From contig OY970250.1 in the NCBI GenBank assembly GCA_963715575.1, positions 1,550,001 to 1,614,000 on the forward strand: a stretch of 64,000 nt of DNA, in the 5' to 3' direction. Of the stretch, positions 34,683 through 43,668 are shown one piece after another (positions within the stretch are counted from its first letter, which is position 1; the number at the start of each line of letters is the position of its first letter). The position numbers were made by a program, and so were the translations under genes. Origin of the DNA: AC-32 sp963715575. GTDB lineage: Bacteria; Actinomycetota; Thermoleophilia; Gaiellales; Gaiellaceae. Below the pieces are notes generated by a model. That model ran no database searches, was not told where the DNA came from, and saw nothing but the letters and a program-made list of their open reading frames with translations.

Positions 34683-35212
34683 GCACCCTCCCAACCCACA
34701 CCGACGAGGGCCTGACGCTCGGCCCGGTGCAGATGCTGATCGTCGGCTTCACGGGCGACAACTTCGACGGCTCGATCATGAAAGAGCTCGACCGCCTGAG
34801 GGAGCACGACATCGTGCGGTTGATCGACCTGCTGTTCGTGAAGAAGAACGAGGACGGCGAGATCGAGGTCCAGCAACGGAGCGACCTCGACGCGGGCGAG
34901 GCGCAGGAGTTCGGCGCGATCATCGGCGCGCTCGTCGGCTTCGGCGCCGACGGCGAGGAAGGCGCCGAGTACGGGGCGCTGCAAGGAGCGGCCGAGCTCG
35001 AGGACGGCCACCTGTTCGACGACGAGGCGGTCTGGTACCTCGGCGACGCGATCCCCGACGGAACGGCCGCGGCGGTCGCCTTGCTCGAGCACCGCTGGGC
35101 GATCCCGCTGCGCGACAAGATCGCGCAGGCCGGAGGGCTCACCCTCTCGGACGCGTGGGTCCACGTGGCCGACCTGGTTGCCGTGGGGGCGCTCGCGTCA
35201 GCCAAGGCATGA
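34679..35212 (+). CDS. DUF6325/DUF1269-like protein
   Basis: 177 residues. GPVQMLIVGFTGDNFDGSIMKELDRLREHDIVRLIDLLFVKKNEDGEIE is the recognisable core of a family of acidic, Gly-rich envelope-stress proteins seen in Actinobacteria, with an EEGAEYGALQGAAE turn. No catalytic motif. ATG at 34679 overlaps the SHOCT stop by ATGA. Confidence 0.7.
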   Translation: MSTLPTHTDEGLTLGPVQMLIVGFTGDNFDGSIMKELDRLREHDIVRLIDLLFVKKNEDGEIEVQQRSDLDAGEAQEFGAIIGALVGFGADGEEGAEYGALQGAAELEDGHLFDDEAVWYLGDAIPDGTAAAVALLEHRWAIPLRDKIAQAGGLTLSDAWVHVADLVAVGALASAKA

Positions 35213-35652
35213 CGGGAAAGTCCGAGTTCACGTCGGAGGAGTGGGAGCTCGTCCGCGAGGGCCCGCCGACCGCGGCGCTGATGGCCATGACGGCCGAGAG
35301 TGGCGGCAGCTTCCGCGAGTCGTGGGCCCTCGCCAAGGCCTACACGGAGGCCCGGCAGGCCCACGGCGAGAGCGAGCTGCTGGACGCGCTCGTGGGCGAG
35401 AGGCCGGATCTCAAGCGCTACAAGTCGGCCGAGGAGCTCGAGGCGCAGGGCCTCGGCCGGCTGACGGAGGCGGTCGCGCTACTCGAGCAGAAGGCGACCG
35501 CCGACGAGGTGGACTCCTACCGGAAGTTCGCGCTCGACGTCGCGGAGCGGGTCGCCGCGGCGCACAAGGAGGGCGGCCAGCCGGTCAGCGACGCCGAGCG
35601 CGCGGCGATCGAGCTGGTCGAGTCGAGCCTCTACCCGTCGGGCTCGGCGTAG
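35209..35652 (+). CDS. Conserved helical protein, unknown function
   Basis: 147 residues, soluble, helical, acidic: TSEEWELVREGPPTAALMAMTAESGGSFRESWALAKAYTEAR and a C-terminal AERAAIELVESSLY. No named family recognised. The ATG at 35209 overlaps the previous stop (ATGA), so it completes the dyad-controlled operon. Overlaps the convergent RDD gene by 22 bases. Confidence 0.7.
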   Translation: MTGKSEFTSEEWELVREGPPTAALMAMTAESGGSFRESWALAKAYTEARQAHGESELLDALVGERPDLKRYKSAEELEAQGLGRLTEAVALLEQKATADEVDSYRKFALDVAERVAAAHKEGGQPVSDAERAAIELVESSLYPSGSA

Positions 35653-36467
35653 ACGACCTCGGTGCCGGCGACCAGGTCGGGCAGGCCGCGCCGGCGGCGG
35701 TCGAAGAGCACCGGTAGGTAGCCCGCGAAGAACGGCACGATCGAGATCCACGTGGCGAGCGCGCGCACGATCGCGCGGCCGACGCCCGGCGGCCCGCCCG
35801 AGGCCACGCGCACACGCACGCGCAGCAGCTGCATCCCGGGCGTGCGCCCGGCGGCGCTCCAGAAGAGGACGAGGTAGGCGCCGCCGACGAGCACCCAGCC
35901 GATGCCGAGCAGCGCGCCGACGAGCCAGGTCGGGCGCAGGGTGCCGACGAGCGACGAGATCAGCGCGACGAACCCCGAGATCGCGGTGAAGACGACGACG
36001 ATCAGCAGCGCGTCGACGGTCAGGGCGAGCGCGCGTGTGACGATGCCTGCGCCTGTCTGGCGCCGGCCGATCCGGGCGTCGCGGCCACGAGCCCAGCGCC
36101 GCAGCTCGGCGGCGAGCTCCTCCACGAAGCCGGTCGTCTGCTGGGCGACCGCCTCGCGCACCTCGCGGCTGGCGGCGATCTCCCGGATCGCCCGCCGCAG
36201 CTCCGGGCTCGCGATCACCCGGTCGACCAGCTCGCTCGTCCGCGGGCTCGCGAGCGCCTCGTCGACCATCCGGTCGAGCGCGCCCGTGCGCGCCAGCTCC
36301 GCCGCCATCCGCTCGAGCACGCGGTGCTCGACCAGCGAGTCGACGAGCTCCTCGGGGAACGACTCCGCCAGGGCCGACTCGAGCGGGCCGCGAGAGGCCC
36401 GCGCCGCCACGCGGGCCGGGTAGAAGGCCAGCCGCCCAGCGGCTCCGAAGCGCGAGCGCCCCCTCAT
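35631..36467 (-). CDS. RDD family membrane protein
   Basis: 278 residues. A long charged helical N-terminal region (residues 25-135, repeated RVIASPELRRAIREI-like segments) precedes an RDD domain with three or four helices and GRTPGMQLLRVRVRV, its signature. RDD proteins are suspected ion transporters. 3 bases after the amidotransferase stop, so co-transcribed. Confidence 0.85.
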   Translation of the reverse strand: MRGRSRFGAAGRLAFYPARVAARASRGPLESALAESFPEELVDSLVEHRVLERMAAELARTGALDRMVDEALASPRTSELVDRVIASPELRRAIREIAASREVREAVAQQTTGFVEELAAELRRWARGRDARIGRRQTGAGIVTRALALTVDALLIVVVFTAISGFVALISSLVGTLRPTWLVGALLGIGWVLVGGAYLVLFWSAAGRTPGMQLLRVRVRVASGGPPGVGRAIVRALATWISIVPFFAGYLPVLFDRRRRGLPDLVAGTEVVYAEPDG

Positions 36468-36470
36468 GCG

Positions 36471-37313
36471 TCAGGCCGGGACGGCGTCGGTCGTCGGCAC
36501 GAACGGGTGCAGCTCGTCCTCGCCTGGCTGGATCACGCCGTAGGACGCCTCGGGCACTTCGTTCCACACGCCGGGCAGGTCGCCGAGCGGCTCCGAGACG
36601 ACCAGCCGCGACTCGTCGTCGAGGCCGTGGATCTCCTCGTTCTCGGGATAGAGCTCGCGGAGCGTTTCGATCTTGGTGCTGAAGAAGAGCGAGCGCGACG
36701 CTCCCTGGCTCGAGTAGCGGAACGCCCAGACGGACTCGCCGTCGGTGGTCGCGATCGTGCCCTGGAACGGGAACTCGACCCCGTGCGCGTGGCCGGTCGC
36801 CTCGACGAAGCCGACCATGCGGGCGACCGCCGCCGGCGGGTCGTCCTCGAGCCCGAACGTCAGCGCGAGGTTGAACATCAGCTCGGTGTCGGTCGTGCCC
36901 TCGATCTCGGGGTAGAGCGCCGGGTCGACGGCCAGCGCGAGGTCGCGCTTCGTGTCGTGGAAGCCGTCGAGGAAGCCGTTGTGCATGAACAGCCAGCGGC
37001 CGTGGCGGAACGGGTGGCAGTTCGTCTGTTGCACCGGCGAGCCCGTCGAGGCCCGGATGTGCGCGAACACGAGCCCCGAGGTGATCTGGCCGGAGAGCTC
37101 CCGCAGGTTGCGGTCGTTCCAGGCCGGCTCGATGCTGCGGAAGACCCCGGGCGCGTCCTGCTCCCCGTACCAGCCGAGCCCGAAGCCGTCGCCGTTGGTC
37201 TCCTCCGCGCCGAGCCGCGAGTGGAGGCTCTGGACGATCAGCGAGTTCTTGCGGTTGTAGAGCAGCTCCTCGACGAGGACCGGCGAACCCGAATATGCGA
37301 GCCAGCGACAGAT
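36471..37313 (-). CDS. Class II glutamine amidotransferase (YafJ/EgtC-like) with an ATC start
   Basis: 280 residues, Ntn-hydrolase. The catalytic Cys must be residue 2: the sequence reads ATC-TGT, giving (M)CRWLAYSGSPVLVEELLY. Further motifs: SLHSRLGAEETNGDGFGLGWYG, FAHIRASTGSPVQQTNCHPF, WLFMHNGFLDGF and EGTTDTELMF. No ATG, GTG or TTG lies near the expected start; a GTG about 27 codons upstream would add a tail that blocks the Cys. So either ATC initiates, the tail is processed, or the base is wrong. Substrate unknown (EgtC cleaves a glutamyl ergothioneine precursor). Confidence 0.85.
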   Translation of the reverse strand: MCRWLAYSGSPVLVEELLYNRKNSLIVQSLHSRLGAEETNGDGFGLGWYGEQDAPGVFRSIEPAWNDRNLRELSGQITSGLVFAHIRASTGSPVQQTNCHPFRHGRWLFMHNGFLDGFHDTKRDLALAVDPALYPEIEGTTDTELMFNLALTFGLEDDPPAAVARMVGFVEATGHAHGVEFPFQGTIATTDGESVWAFRYSSQGASRSLFFSTKIETLRELYPENEEIHGLDDESRLVVSEPLGDLPGVWNEVPEASYGVIQPGEDELHPFVPTTDAVPA

Positions 37314-37347
37314 GCCGTGATCGTCGTCACGCGGAAAAGGCGACGCC

Positions 37348-37368
37348 TCATCCCTTTCGGACGATGCC
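37348..37368 (+). promoter_or_regulatory. CATC-N10-GATG dyad ahead of the 37428 gene
   Basis: TCATCCC-TTT-CGGACGATGCC, 60 bases before the start. Confidence 0.65.
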
Positions 37369-37427
37369 GCGAAACGCACGGCGCGGGAGGTTGGACGCAG
37401 TAACGACCGCGACCAGGGAGACGTGCA

Positions 37428-37685
37428 GTGCTCGCAGTTCTGGCAAAGACCGACTACCCGTTCCTGGACATCATGTGGACGATGTTCATCTTCTTCGCCT
37501 GGGTGATCTGGATCTGGCTGCTGATCATGGTCCTGGCGGACAACTTCGCCCGCCGCGACCAGTCCGGCTGGGCGAAGGCCGGCTGGACGGTGTTCGTCAT
37601 CTTCCTCCCGTTGATCGGCGTGCTGGTGTACATGATCGCCAGGCCGCCCGAAGACAAGACGGTGATGACACGCACCGTCTCGTGA
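37428..37685 (+). CDS. Two-helix membrane protein, PLDc_N-like
   Basis: 85 residues: LDIMWTMFIFFAWVIWIWLLIMVLADNFARRD, then GWTVFVIFLPLIGVLVYMIARP, the layout of the phospholipase-D-nuclease N-terminal (PLDc_N) family of small membrane proteins. Function unknown. GTG start with AGGGAG. Confidence 0.78.
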   Translation: MLAVLAKTDYPFLDIMWTMFIFFAWVIWIWLLIMVLADNFARRDQSGWAKAGWTVFVIFLPLIGVLVYMIARPPEDKTVMTRTVS

Positions 37686-37757
37686 TCCCCTGAGACCCGC
37701 TCGGCGCCGAGGTCTCTGGGGACGGCGCCGGGCGGGCGGGGGCCGAACGGCCCGACG

Positions 37758-38852
37758 ATGACCGTCTCGCAGACACAGGCTGCCGCCTCGCCGGCCCCCC
37801 GCGGGCATGTCAACCTGCGGCGGCTGCTGATTTGGGCCGTCCTGATCGTCGTGATCGGCACGGCCGCCGACCTGCTCGGCTGGGACATCCGCGACTGGTT
37901 CTCGAACCTCTGGGACACGATCACCGAGATCTCGGCGGCCTACCTGGTCGCGGGGATCGCGCTCAAGACCGTCCAGACGACGCTGACCGCCTTCGCCTGG
38001 TACGCGATCCTGCGCTACGCGTACCCGACCACGAGCTTCAAGGTCGTGCTCGCCTGCTACGCGACCTCGGTGGCGTTGAACGGGTTCCTGCCGGCCAACA
38101 TCGGCACCTTCGTGATGCTGCTGATGTTCACCACGATCATCGCCGGAGCGACCTTCTCGGGCGTGCTCGGCGCCTACGTGGTCGAGAAGATCTTCTTCAC
38201 GCTGATCGGCGCCTTCACGTACCTGTACCTCTTCCTCTCGGTCGGCGGCTCGTTCGACGTCAAGTTCGCCTTCGTGCACGAGCGCCCCTGGGCGACCGCG
38301 ATCCTGCTGCTGGGCGGCGGCTTCCTGATCTACCTGGTGCTCCGCGCGTTCTGGCCGAAGGTCGTGCACTGGTGGGACGACGCCAAGGACGGCGGCGCCA
38401 TCCTGAGCGAGCCGCGCAAGTACGTCGTCCGGGTCTTCACACCGTCGCTGCTCGGCTGGATCGCCAGCCTCGGGGTGATGGCGGTCTTCCTCGCCGCCTA
38501 CGACATCCCGGTCAGCTTCGACACGCTGATGCGGATCGCCGGCGGCAACTCGATCGCCAACGTCACCTCGGTCACGCCCGGCGGCGCGGGCGTCAACCAG
38601 GCGTTCAACGTCGCCTCGCTGAAGGGCGTCACCGACGCGACGACCGCGACGGCCTACTCGGTCGCGCAGCAGCTGGTGACGACCGCCTGGAACATCCTCT
38701 TCGCGATCCTGCTCGTGGTCTGGGTCTTCGGCTGGACCGGCGGCAAAGAGCTCGTGGAGAGCTCTTACACCGACGCCAAGCAGAAGGCGGCCGACCAGAA
38801 GACCGCCCGTGCCGAGCGGAAAGAGACGAAGCGGGCGGCGAAGCATGCCTAG
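37758..38852 (+). CDS. UPF0104/LPG-synthase-like flippase membrane protein (first copy)
   Basis: 364 residues, about eight membrane helices. The motif NSIANVTSVTPGGAGVNQAFNVASL corresponds to the PGGLGxxE region of the lysylphosphatidylglycerol synthase transmembrane (UPF0104/YbhN) family. No synthase domain, so probably lipid flipping or an undefined envelope role. Lys/Ala-rich C-terminal tail. Probably co-transcribed with the GAP-family gene 12 bases on. Confidence 0.8.
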   Translation: MTVSQTQAAASPAPRGHVNLRRLLIWAVLIVVIGTAADLLGWDIRDWFSNLWDTITEISAAYLVAGIALKTVQTTLTAFAWYAILRYAYPTTSFKVVLACYATSVALNGFLPANIGTFVMLLMFTTIIAGATFSGVLGAYVVEKIFFTLIGAFTYLYLFLSVGGSFDVKFAFVHERPWATAILLLGGGFLIYLVLRAFWPKVVHWWDDAKDGGAILSEPRKYVVRVFTPSLLGWIASLGVMAVFLAAYDIPVSFDTLMRIAGGNSIANVTSVTPGGAGVNQAFNVASLKGVTDATTATAYSVAQQLVTTAWNILFAILLVVWVFGWTGGKELVESSYTDAKQKAADQKTARAERKETKRAAKHA

Positions 38853-38864
38853 GGTCTAAGCGGA

Positions 38865-39536
38865 GTGGGCTGGATCGACGCCGAGCTGGCGCTGACCGCG
38901 CTGGCGGCGATGCTCTCGCCGACGACGCTGACCTTCTCGGTGCTGGTGCTCGTGCTCAGCGACCGGCCCTTTCGGACCGGCCTGTGGTTCTATCTCGGCG
39001 CACTCACGGCGACGCTCGGGATCGGCGTGCTCGCCGCGTTCGTGCTCGGGAACGCGGCCGCCTCGCACACGCCGAGCACGCCGAAGACCTGGGTCGCCGT
39101 CCTCGACGTGGTGCTCGCGCTCGGGTTGCTCGGCCTCGTGGTCTGGGTGCTGCGACGGCCTCCGAACGAAAAGCGAACGGCGGGGATGATCGACCAGATG
39201 GAGAAGGTGGCCTCGTCGCCGATCGTGGCGATCGCCGGCGCGGGTGCCGCGCTCGCCAACCCGGGGGCCTTCATCCCGATCGCGCTGAAGGACATCTCCG
39301 AGTTGGACCCGAGCGCGACCGAGTACGTCGTCAACTGGGTGTTCTTCGCGGTGGTCTCGCTGCTGCCGCTTGCGACCGCGCTGGTGCTGCTGCTCGTCGC
39401 CCCCAGCTGGACGAAGCGCACTCTGGGCTCGGTGAGGGGCTGGCTCGACCGCAACGCGCGCACCGTCGCCGCCGCGATCGTCGTGCTGCTCGCCCTCTCG
39501 CTGCTGCGGAACGGGATCGCGGGGCTAACCGCCTGA
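38865..39536 (+). CDS. GAP/Sap family (LysE-like) transporter
   Basis: 223 residues, six helices, two blocks of three: ALAAMLSPTTLTFSVLVLVLSDRP and GAGAALANPGAFIPIALKDIS. Matches the GAP (Sap, sulfolipid-addressing) family, relatives of LysE exporters. Substrate unknown. GTG start. Confidence 0.78.
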   Translation: MGWIDAELALTALAAMLSPTTLTFSVLVLVLSDRPFRTGLWFYLGALTATLGIGVLAAFVLGNAAASHTPSTPKTWVAVLDVVLALGLLGLVVWVLRRPPNEKRTAGMIDQMEKVASSPIVAIAGAGAALANPGAFIPIALKDISELDPSATEYVVNWVFFAVVSLLPLATALVLLLVAPSWTKRTLGSVRGWLDRNARTVAAAIVVLLALSLLRNGIAGLTA

Positions 39537-39537
39537 G

Positions 39538-39561
39538 TTCGTCCGGAGAGGGTGATGCACC
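39538..39561 (-). promoter_or_regulatory. CATC-N13 dyad ahead of the 39592 lipoprotein gene
   Basis: On the minus strand CATCACCCTCTCCGGACGA, identical over 19 bases to the dyad at 45203, but ending GAAC instead of GATG. 31 bases before the start. Confidence 0.6.
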
Positions 39562-39591
39562 GCTCGGCCGGTGCCGAGTAGGGTTGCTCGC

Positions 39592-40137
39592 ATGAAGCTG
39601 GCACTCGCCCCTCTGGCCCTCGCCGTCGTGCTCGTCGCCGGCTGCGGCGGAGGCGGCTCGTCCTCCAGCAGCTCCTCGCCGTCGGCGCAGGACTGGGCGC
39701 AAGGCCTCTGCTCGGCGATCACGACCTGGTCGAGCTCGGTCAAGTCGGCGGGCAAGTCGCTCCAGAGCGGCAGCCTCTCGAAGGACAGCCTCAAAGCGGC
39801 GACCGACGACATCAAGAACGCCACGAAGGAGTTCTCGGACGACCTGAAGGGCCTCGGCAAGCCGAACACCGACGCCGGCCAGGACGCCAAGGAGGCAATC
39901 GACAAGCTTGCGGACCAGGTCAAGGACGACGTGGATGAGCTTCAGAGCGCGGTCGACAAGGCCTCCGGCTCGGGGGCGAGCGGCGCCGCGGCCGCCGCCT
40001 CGGGCATCGCGACCTCGCTCTCGACGATGAGCACGCAGATCGCCGCGGCCGCCTCCTCGCTCCAGCAGGCCGACGCGAAGGGCGAGCTCGAGCAGGGCTT
40101 CCGGGACGCCCCCGCCTGTAAGAAGCTCAGCTCCTAG
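39592..40137 (+). CDS. Lipoprotein with helical domain
   Basis: 181 residues. Signal LALAPLALAVVLVAGC (lipobox), a Gly/Ser linker, then a helical domain with heptad-like KSAGKSLQSGSLSKDSLKAATDDIKNATKEF and two later Cys that may pair. No family recognised. ATG 39592. Confidence 0.75.
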   Translation: MKLALAPLALAVVLVAGCGGGGSSSSSSSPSAQDWAQGLCSAITTWSSSVKSAGKSLQSGSLSKDSLKAATDDIKNATKEFSDDLKGLGKPNTDAGQDAKEAIDKLADQVKDDVDELQSAVDKASGSGASGAAAAASGIATSLSTMSTQIAAAASSLQQADAKGELEQGFRDAPACKKLSS

Positions 40138-40804
40138 CGCCGCCGCGCATCCGCGAGACGAGCAACGCGATCACGGTAACCAGGTAGAGCTGGCCGAAGA
40201 GCGCCTCGACGATCGCGAGCGTCCGGCCGAGCTCGTGGGCCGGGGTGTAGTCGCCGTAGCCCAGCGTCGCCAGCGTCACAAAGCTGAAGTAGAGGCGCAG
40301 CGAGCGGGTGCCGTCGGTTCCTTGGGCGAAGAAGTCCTCCGAGCTGACCACGGCAATGACTCCGTAGAGAAAGACGAACAGCAGCCCGATCAGGACGTAG
40401 ACGCAGACGGCGCCGGACACGGCCTTCATGTTCGCCTCGCCCTGGTCGACGATGCCGAGCGCCACCGTCAGGATCGTGGCCAGGGTCAGCAGCCCGGCGA
40501 GCACCAAGACCACCGCTTTGAAGAACGTCCCTCCGAAGACAAGAAGCAGCACCGCCGATGTGGTCGCGAGCGTCACCAGGCCGATGCTGATCTTCGAGTC
40601 GGCCTGGGCGACGCCCGAGGTCCAGAGGGCGGTCACCAGCGTCAGGCTCTGGAGCAGCACCAGCGTGCTGTCCGCCCACGCGCTGTCCGGCGCCACCGAG
40701 GTGAAAACGAAGACCACGATGATCAGGCCGAGCACGAGGCCATAGCTGTGCGCCGCGCGAAGGCGCGCGACGCGGGTGTGCCGGGCCTCCGATCCGACGA
40801 TCAA
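40127..40804 (-). CDS. Potassium channel-type protein (two-pore-helix Ion_trans_2)
   Basis: 225 residues, six hydrophobic helices, the last two flanking a P-loop with selectivity filter TLATLGYGDYTP. No voltage-sensor arginines are obvious and no cytosolic RCK domain is present. TTG at 40804 overlaps the upstream stop (TTGA), so it is translationally coupled to the phosphodiesterase-like gene. Confidence 0.85.
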   Translation of the reverse strand: MIVGSEARHTRVARLRAAHSYGLVLGLIIVVFVFTSVAPDSAWADSTLVLLQSLTLVTALWTSGVAQADSKISIGLVTLATTSAVLLLVFGGTFFKAVVLVLAGLLTLATILTVALGIVDQGEANMKAVSGAVCVYVLIGLLFVFLYGVIAVVSSEDFFAQGTDGTRSLRLYFSFVTLATLGYGDYTPAHELGRTLAIVEALFGQLYLVTVIALLVSRMRGGARS

Positions 40805-42834
40805 GGCGCTACCGCATCGAGCGCCTTGGCCTCTGCCGGGGGCGAGCCGTTCAGCCGGCGGCGCCAGTCGGCGAGGACGCTGTGCACCGCGGCCGCGCCC
40901 ACGATCGGCTCCGCCGGGAGCGGGAGCTCGACGGGCGCCAGCAGGAACGGCTGCGTCTGGGCTCCGCCGATCCCGCCGTGGAAGGAGATCAGCTCCTCGA
41001 AGGCGCAGCCCTCGTCCAGCTCGGGGTCGTAGAAGCTGCCGACCATGATGTCGCCGACGTGCTCGAAGCCGCTGGTCCGCAGCAGGTGCTGCGGCGCGGT
41101 CGGCGAGAAGGGCGCGAGCGGGTCTTCGCCCTCGACGCGGCCCTCGGCGAGGTAGTGCGCACCGTTGGCGCCGAGCACGACCGGGCCGTCGCGCTCGGAG
41201 CGGACGAGCAGCCAGCCGACGTGCGGATGCTCGCGCAGGGCCGGCAGTAGGCGCGGGTGCCGCTCGTCGATCTCCTCGCGTGTCAGCCGCCGGCGCTCCT
41301 CCAGCAGGTAGACGAGCCCGAGGTTGCCCGACCCGAGCACGACCACGTCGCGGTCGGAGACGTCGTTCTTCGGGAGCTTCCGCTTCTGCGTGCTGCCGGT
41401 CGCCTCGCCGAGCGCGTTGCCGACGTTGCTGTGGTTCTCGTCTCCGTTTGCCACCGCGGCCACGTCGGCCCCGCGTTCGAGGGAGCGGGAGACGAGCTCG
41501 TCGAGCCCGTAGCCGTTCCGCTGCTTGAAGGTCGCGCCCTGCGTCTGCCCGTGATCCGAGAGCACGACGATCTCGTACGGGCGGGCCGCGTAGGCTCTCG
41601 CGCGCTCGATCCGCCCGAACTGCTGGTCGAGCTTGCGCAGCGCCTCGAGCGTGTCGGCCCGCTCGAGCCCCGAGTGGTGGGCGACCTCGTCGTAGCTCGA
41701 GAAGGTCGCGTAGACCGCGGGCCGCCCCTTCATCATGTCGGTGAGCACGCTGTAGACGATCAGGTCGCGGACGACGACGCAGAGCGTCGCCCGCAGGAAC
41801 GGGTAGATCCCGCCGCGGTGGCCGCGGGGCCTGACGTCGCGCCGCCTCTCCCGGCCGGCGGCCGACCACTCGAGCAGGATCTCCCAGAAGAAGAGCACGA
41901 GCACGGTGACGACGTTGAAGCCGTTGGCGAAGAATGCCCGGTAGCCCGGGTTCGCGCGCTTCTCAGCGTCCATGCGGCTGACGGTCAGGATCACCCGGTC
42001 GGCTTCGCCGGAGAGCAGGTTCCCGCGGCTGGCGCCGCCGTCGGCGAGCAAGCCCTGGCCGGACGCGTGCCGCCGCTCGATCTCCGCGCAGTCGGGCGGC
42101 CCGGAGCAGGCGACCAGCTTCGCCGTCTCCTTCTCGACCCAGCGGAAGGCGGGAATGTCGTCGTTCGAGCCCAGCAGGATCCCGGCCTGGCTCGCCCCGG
42201 TCTGGGAGGAGAGGTCGGTCTCCCACCCGGCGAGCCGGTGCGTGCCTTCCTCGACCCAGCGGGCCATCGTCGGGGCGCTGCCGTCCCGCAGGGCGCGCCG
42301 CAGCACAGGCAGGGCGAGCCCGTCGATCTCGAGGAAGAGGATCCCGGGCGCGTCAGTGATCGTTCGCTCGCCCGAGCGCCTGGCGATCCGCTGGGTCACC
42401 CGCAGCGTGTAGGTGTCGTCGTCGTTCGTGCCCAAGACGGTGTCGAGCACGACCGTCACCGCCGCCGCCACGAAGGCGACCCCGAGCGCCGACCAGAACG
42501 AGTCGATCCGCAGGTCGTGGTCGGTGATGCGGTCGGCGGCGAGCAGCATCAGCGCGTCCGCGATCAGGATCAGCAGCAGCCCGGTGAGCGCCATGAAGGG
42601 CAAGCGCAGGGCGGCCAGCAGGGGCGGCACGATCGCGTTCAGGACGGCGATCGCCAGCGCGGCGGCCAGCGCGCCGAGGAAGCCGTCGACGGATGCGCCG
42701 GGAACGATCCAGGTGGCGACGAGCAGCGCCGCGGCGGAGACGAGCCACGCGACGACCAGGTGCAGCGGCCTGAACTTCGGCCGGCTCGGCTGCCAGCTGG
42801 GTCCGTCGTGGGCCTGTTCGCGGCTGCTGATCAC
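40801..42834 (-). CDS. Membrane protein with alkaline-phosphatase-superfamily domain
   Basis: 677 residues. N-terminal four-helix segment resembling phage-holin family 4 (LHLVVAWLVSAAALLVATWIVPG...) joined to a large type I phosphodiesterase/nucleotide pyrophosphatase-like domain: GILFLEIDGLALPVL (metal Asp), SSQTGASQAGILLG (nucleophile Ser/Thr region), SYDEVAHHSG (Asp, His) and VVLSDHGQTQGA (Asp, His). All metal positions look occupied. A transmembrane pair sits inside the domain (NVVTVLVLFFWEILLEW). Likely acts on an envelope phospho-substrate. Confidence 0.8.
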   Translation of the reverse strand: MISSREQAHDGPSWQPSRPKFRPLHLVVAWLVSAAALLVATWIVPGASVDGFLGALAAALAIAVLNAIVPPLLAALRLPFMALTGLLLILIADALMLLAADRITDHDLRIDSFWSALGVAFVAAAVTVVLDTVLGTNDDDTYTLRVTQRIARRSGERTITDAPGILFLEIDGLALPVLRRALRDGSAPTMARWVEEGTHRLAGWETDLSSQTGASQAGILLGSNDDIPAFRWVEKETAKLVACSGPPDCAEIERRHASGQGLLADGGASRGNLLSGEADRVILTVSRMDAEKRANPGYRAFFANGFNVVTVLVLFFWEILLEWSAAGRERRRDVRPRGHRGGIYPFLRATLCVVVRDLIVYSVLTDMMKGRPAVYATFSSYDEVAHHSGLERADTLEALRKLDQQFGRIERARAYAARPYEIVVLSDHGQTQGATFKQRNGYGLDELVSRSLERGADVAAVANGDENHSNVGNALGEATGSTQKRKLPKNDVSDRDVVVLGSGNLGLVYLLEERRRLTREEIDERHPRLLPALREHPHVGWLLVRSERDGPVVLGANGAHYLAEGRVEGEDPLAPFSPTAPQHLLRTSGFEHVGDIMVGSFYDPELDEGCAFEELISFHGGIGGAQTQPFLLAPVELPLPAEPIVGAAAVHSVLADWRRRLNGSPPAEAKALDAVAP

Positions 42835-42876
42835 CGGCGCTCCGGGCGATTGTTTCGTGAGACCCTGGGCCGGGCC

Positions 42877-42898
42877 TCATCCGAAGGGGGTGATGAAC
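42877..42898 (+). promoter_or_regulatory. CATC-N10-GATG dyad between divergent genes
   Basis: CTCATCC-GAAGGG-GGTGATGAA, 39 bases before the 42937 gene and 43 bases from the divergent 42834 start, so it could serve both. Confidence 0.6.
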
Positions 42899-42936
42899 GT
42901 GGCCGCAGGCGGGTATTCGATCCTGGAGGACGTGGT

Positions 42937-43668
42937 TTGAGCGGGCTCACCTGGCTGGGGCACAGCAGCGTCGTGATCGACGTGGACGGCACGCGTCTCG
43001 TCACCGACCCCGTCCTGCGCCGGCGGATCTGGCACCTGCGCCGGGACGCGGTCGCCGACCCCGGCCACGTCGACGGGATCCTCGTCTCGCACACCCACTT
43101 CGACCACCTCGACCGCGGCTCGCTCGGCCGCTTCGACCGCTCGTTGGAGATCGTGGTGCCGGCCGGCGCCGGCAAGCTGCTGGGGAGCTGGGGGCACTCG
43201 CGGGTGCTGGAGGCCGCCGCGGGCGACGAGCTCGAGCTGGGCGAGCTGCTCGTGCGTGCGACGCCCGCAGAGCACGAGTCGAGCCGCGGGCCCTTCTCGG
43301 CGCAGGCGGACTCGCTCGGCTACGTGGTGCAGGGCTCGACGAGCGTCTACTTCGCCGGCGACACCGACCTGTTCGACGGGATGGCCGAGCTCGGCCCCGT
43401 GGACGTGGCGGTGCTGCCGGTCTCGGGCTGGGGATCGAAGCTGCCGGCCGGCCACCTCGACCCGCGCCGCGCGGCGGAAGCGCTGCGGCTGCTGCGGCCG
43501 AGGATCGCGATCCCGGTCCACTGGGGCACCTACCGCACGCCGTTCGCGCCGCGCCCGGACGACCGGCCGGCGGCGGAGTTCGTCCGCGCTGCCGCCGAGC
43601 TGGCTCCCGAGGTCGACGTCCGTGTGCTCGCGATCGGCGAGACGCTCGCAGTCGAGGCGGCGCGTTGA
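42937..43668 (+). CDS. Metallo-beta-lactamase-fold hydrolase (UlaG-like)
   Basis: 243 residues. THFDHLD preceded by SH gives the HxHxDH zinc motif, AEHESSRG and YFAGDTDLF the next ligands, and IPVHWGTYRTPF the last His. Closest in form to YycJ/UlaG-type hydrolases such as N-acyl-PE phospholipase D relatives. TTG 42937 with GGAGGA. The stop overlaps the next start (TTGA). Confidence 0.85.
   Translation: MSGLTWLGHSSVVIDVDGTRLVTDPVLRRRIWHLRRDAVADPGHVDGILVSHTHFDHLDRGSLGRFDRSLEIVVPAGAGKLLGSWGHSRVLEAAAGDELELGELLVRATPAEHESSRGPFSAQADSLGYVVQGSTSVYFAGDTDLFDGMAELGPVDVAVLPVSGWGSKLPAGHLDPRRAAEALRLLRPRIAIPVHWGTYRTPFAPRPDDRPAAEFVRAAAELAPEVDVRVLAIGETLAVEAAR

Noticed and set aside
41257..42900. Plus-strand 803-codon frame upstream of the MBL-fold gene
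   Set aside because: Antisense of the phosphatase-superfamily gene; only the part from 42937 has family motifs and a ribosome site.
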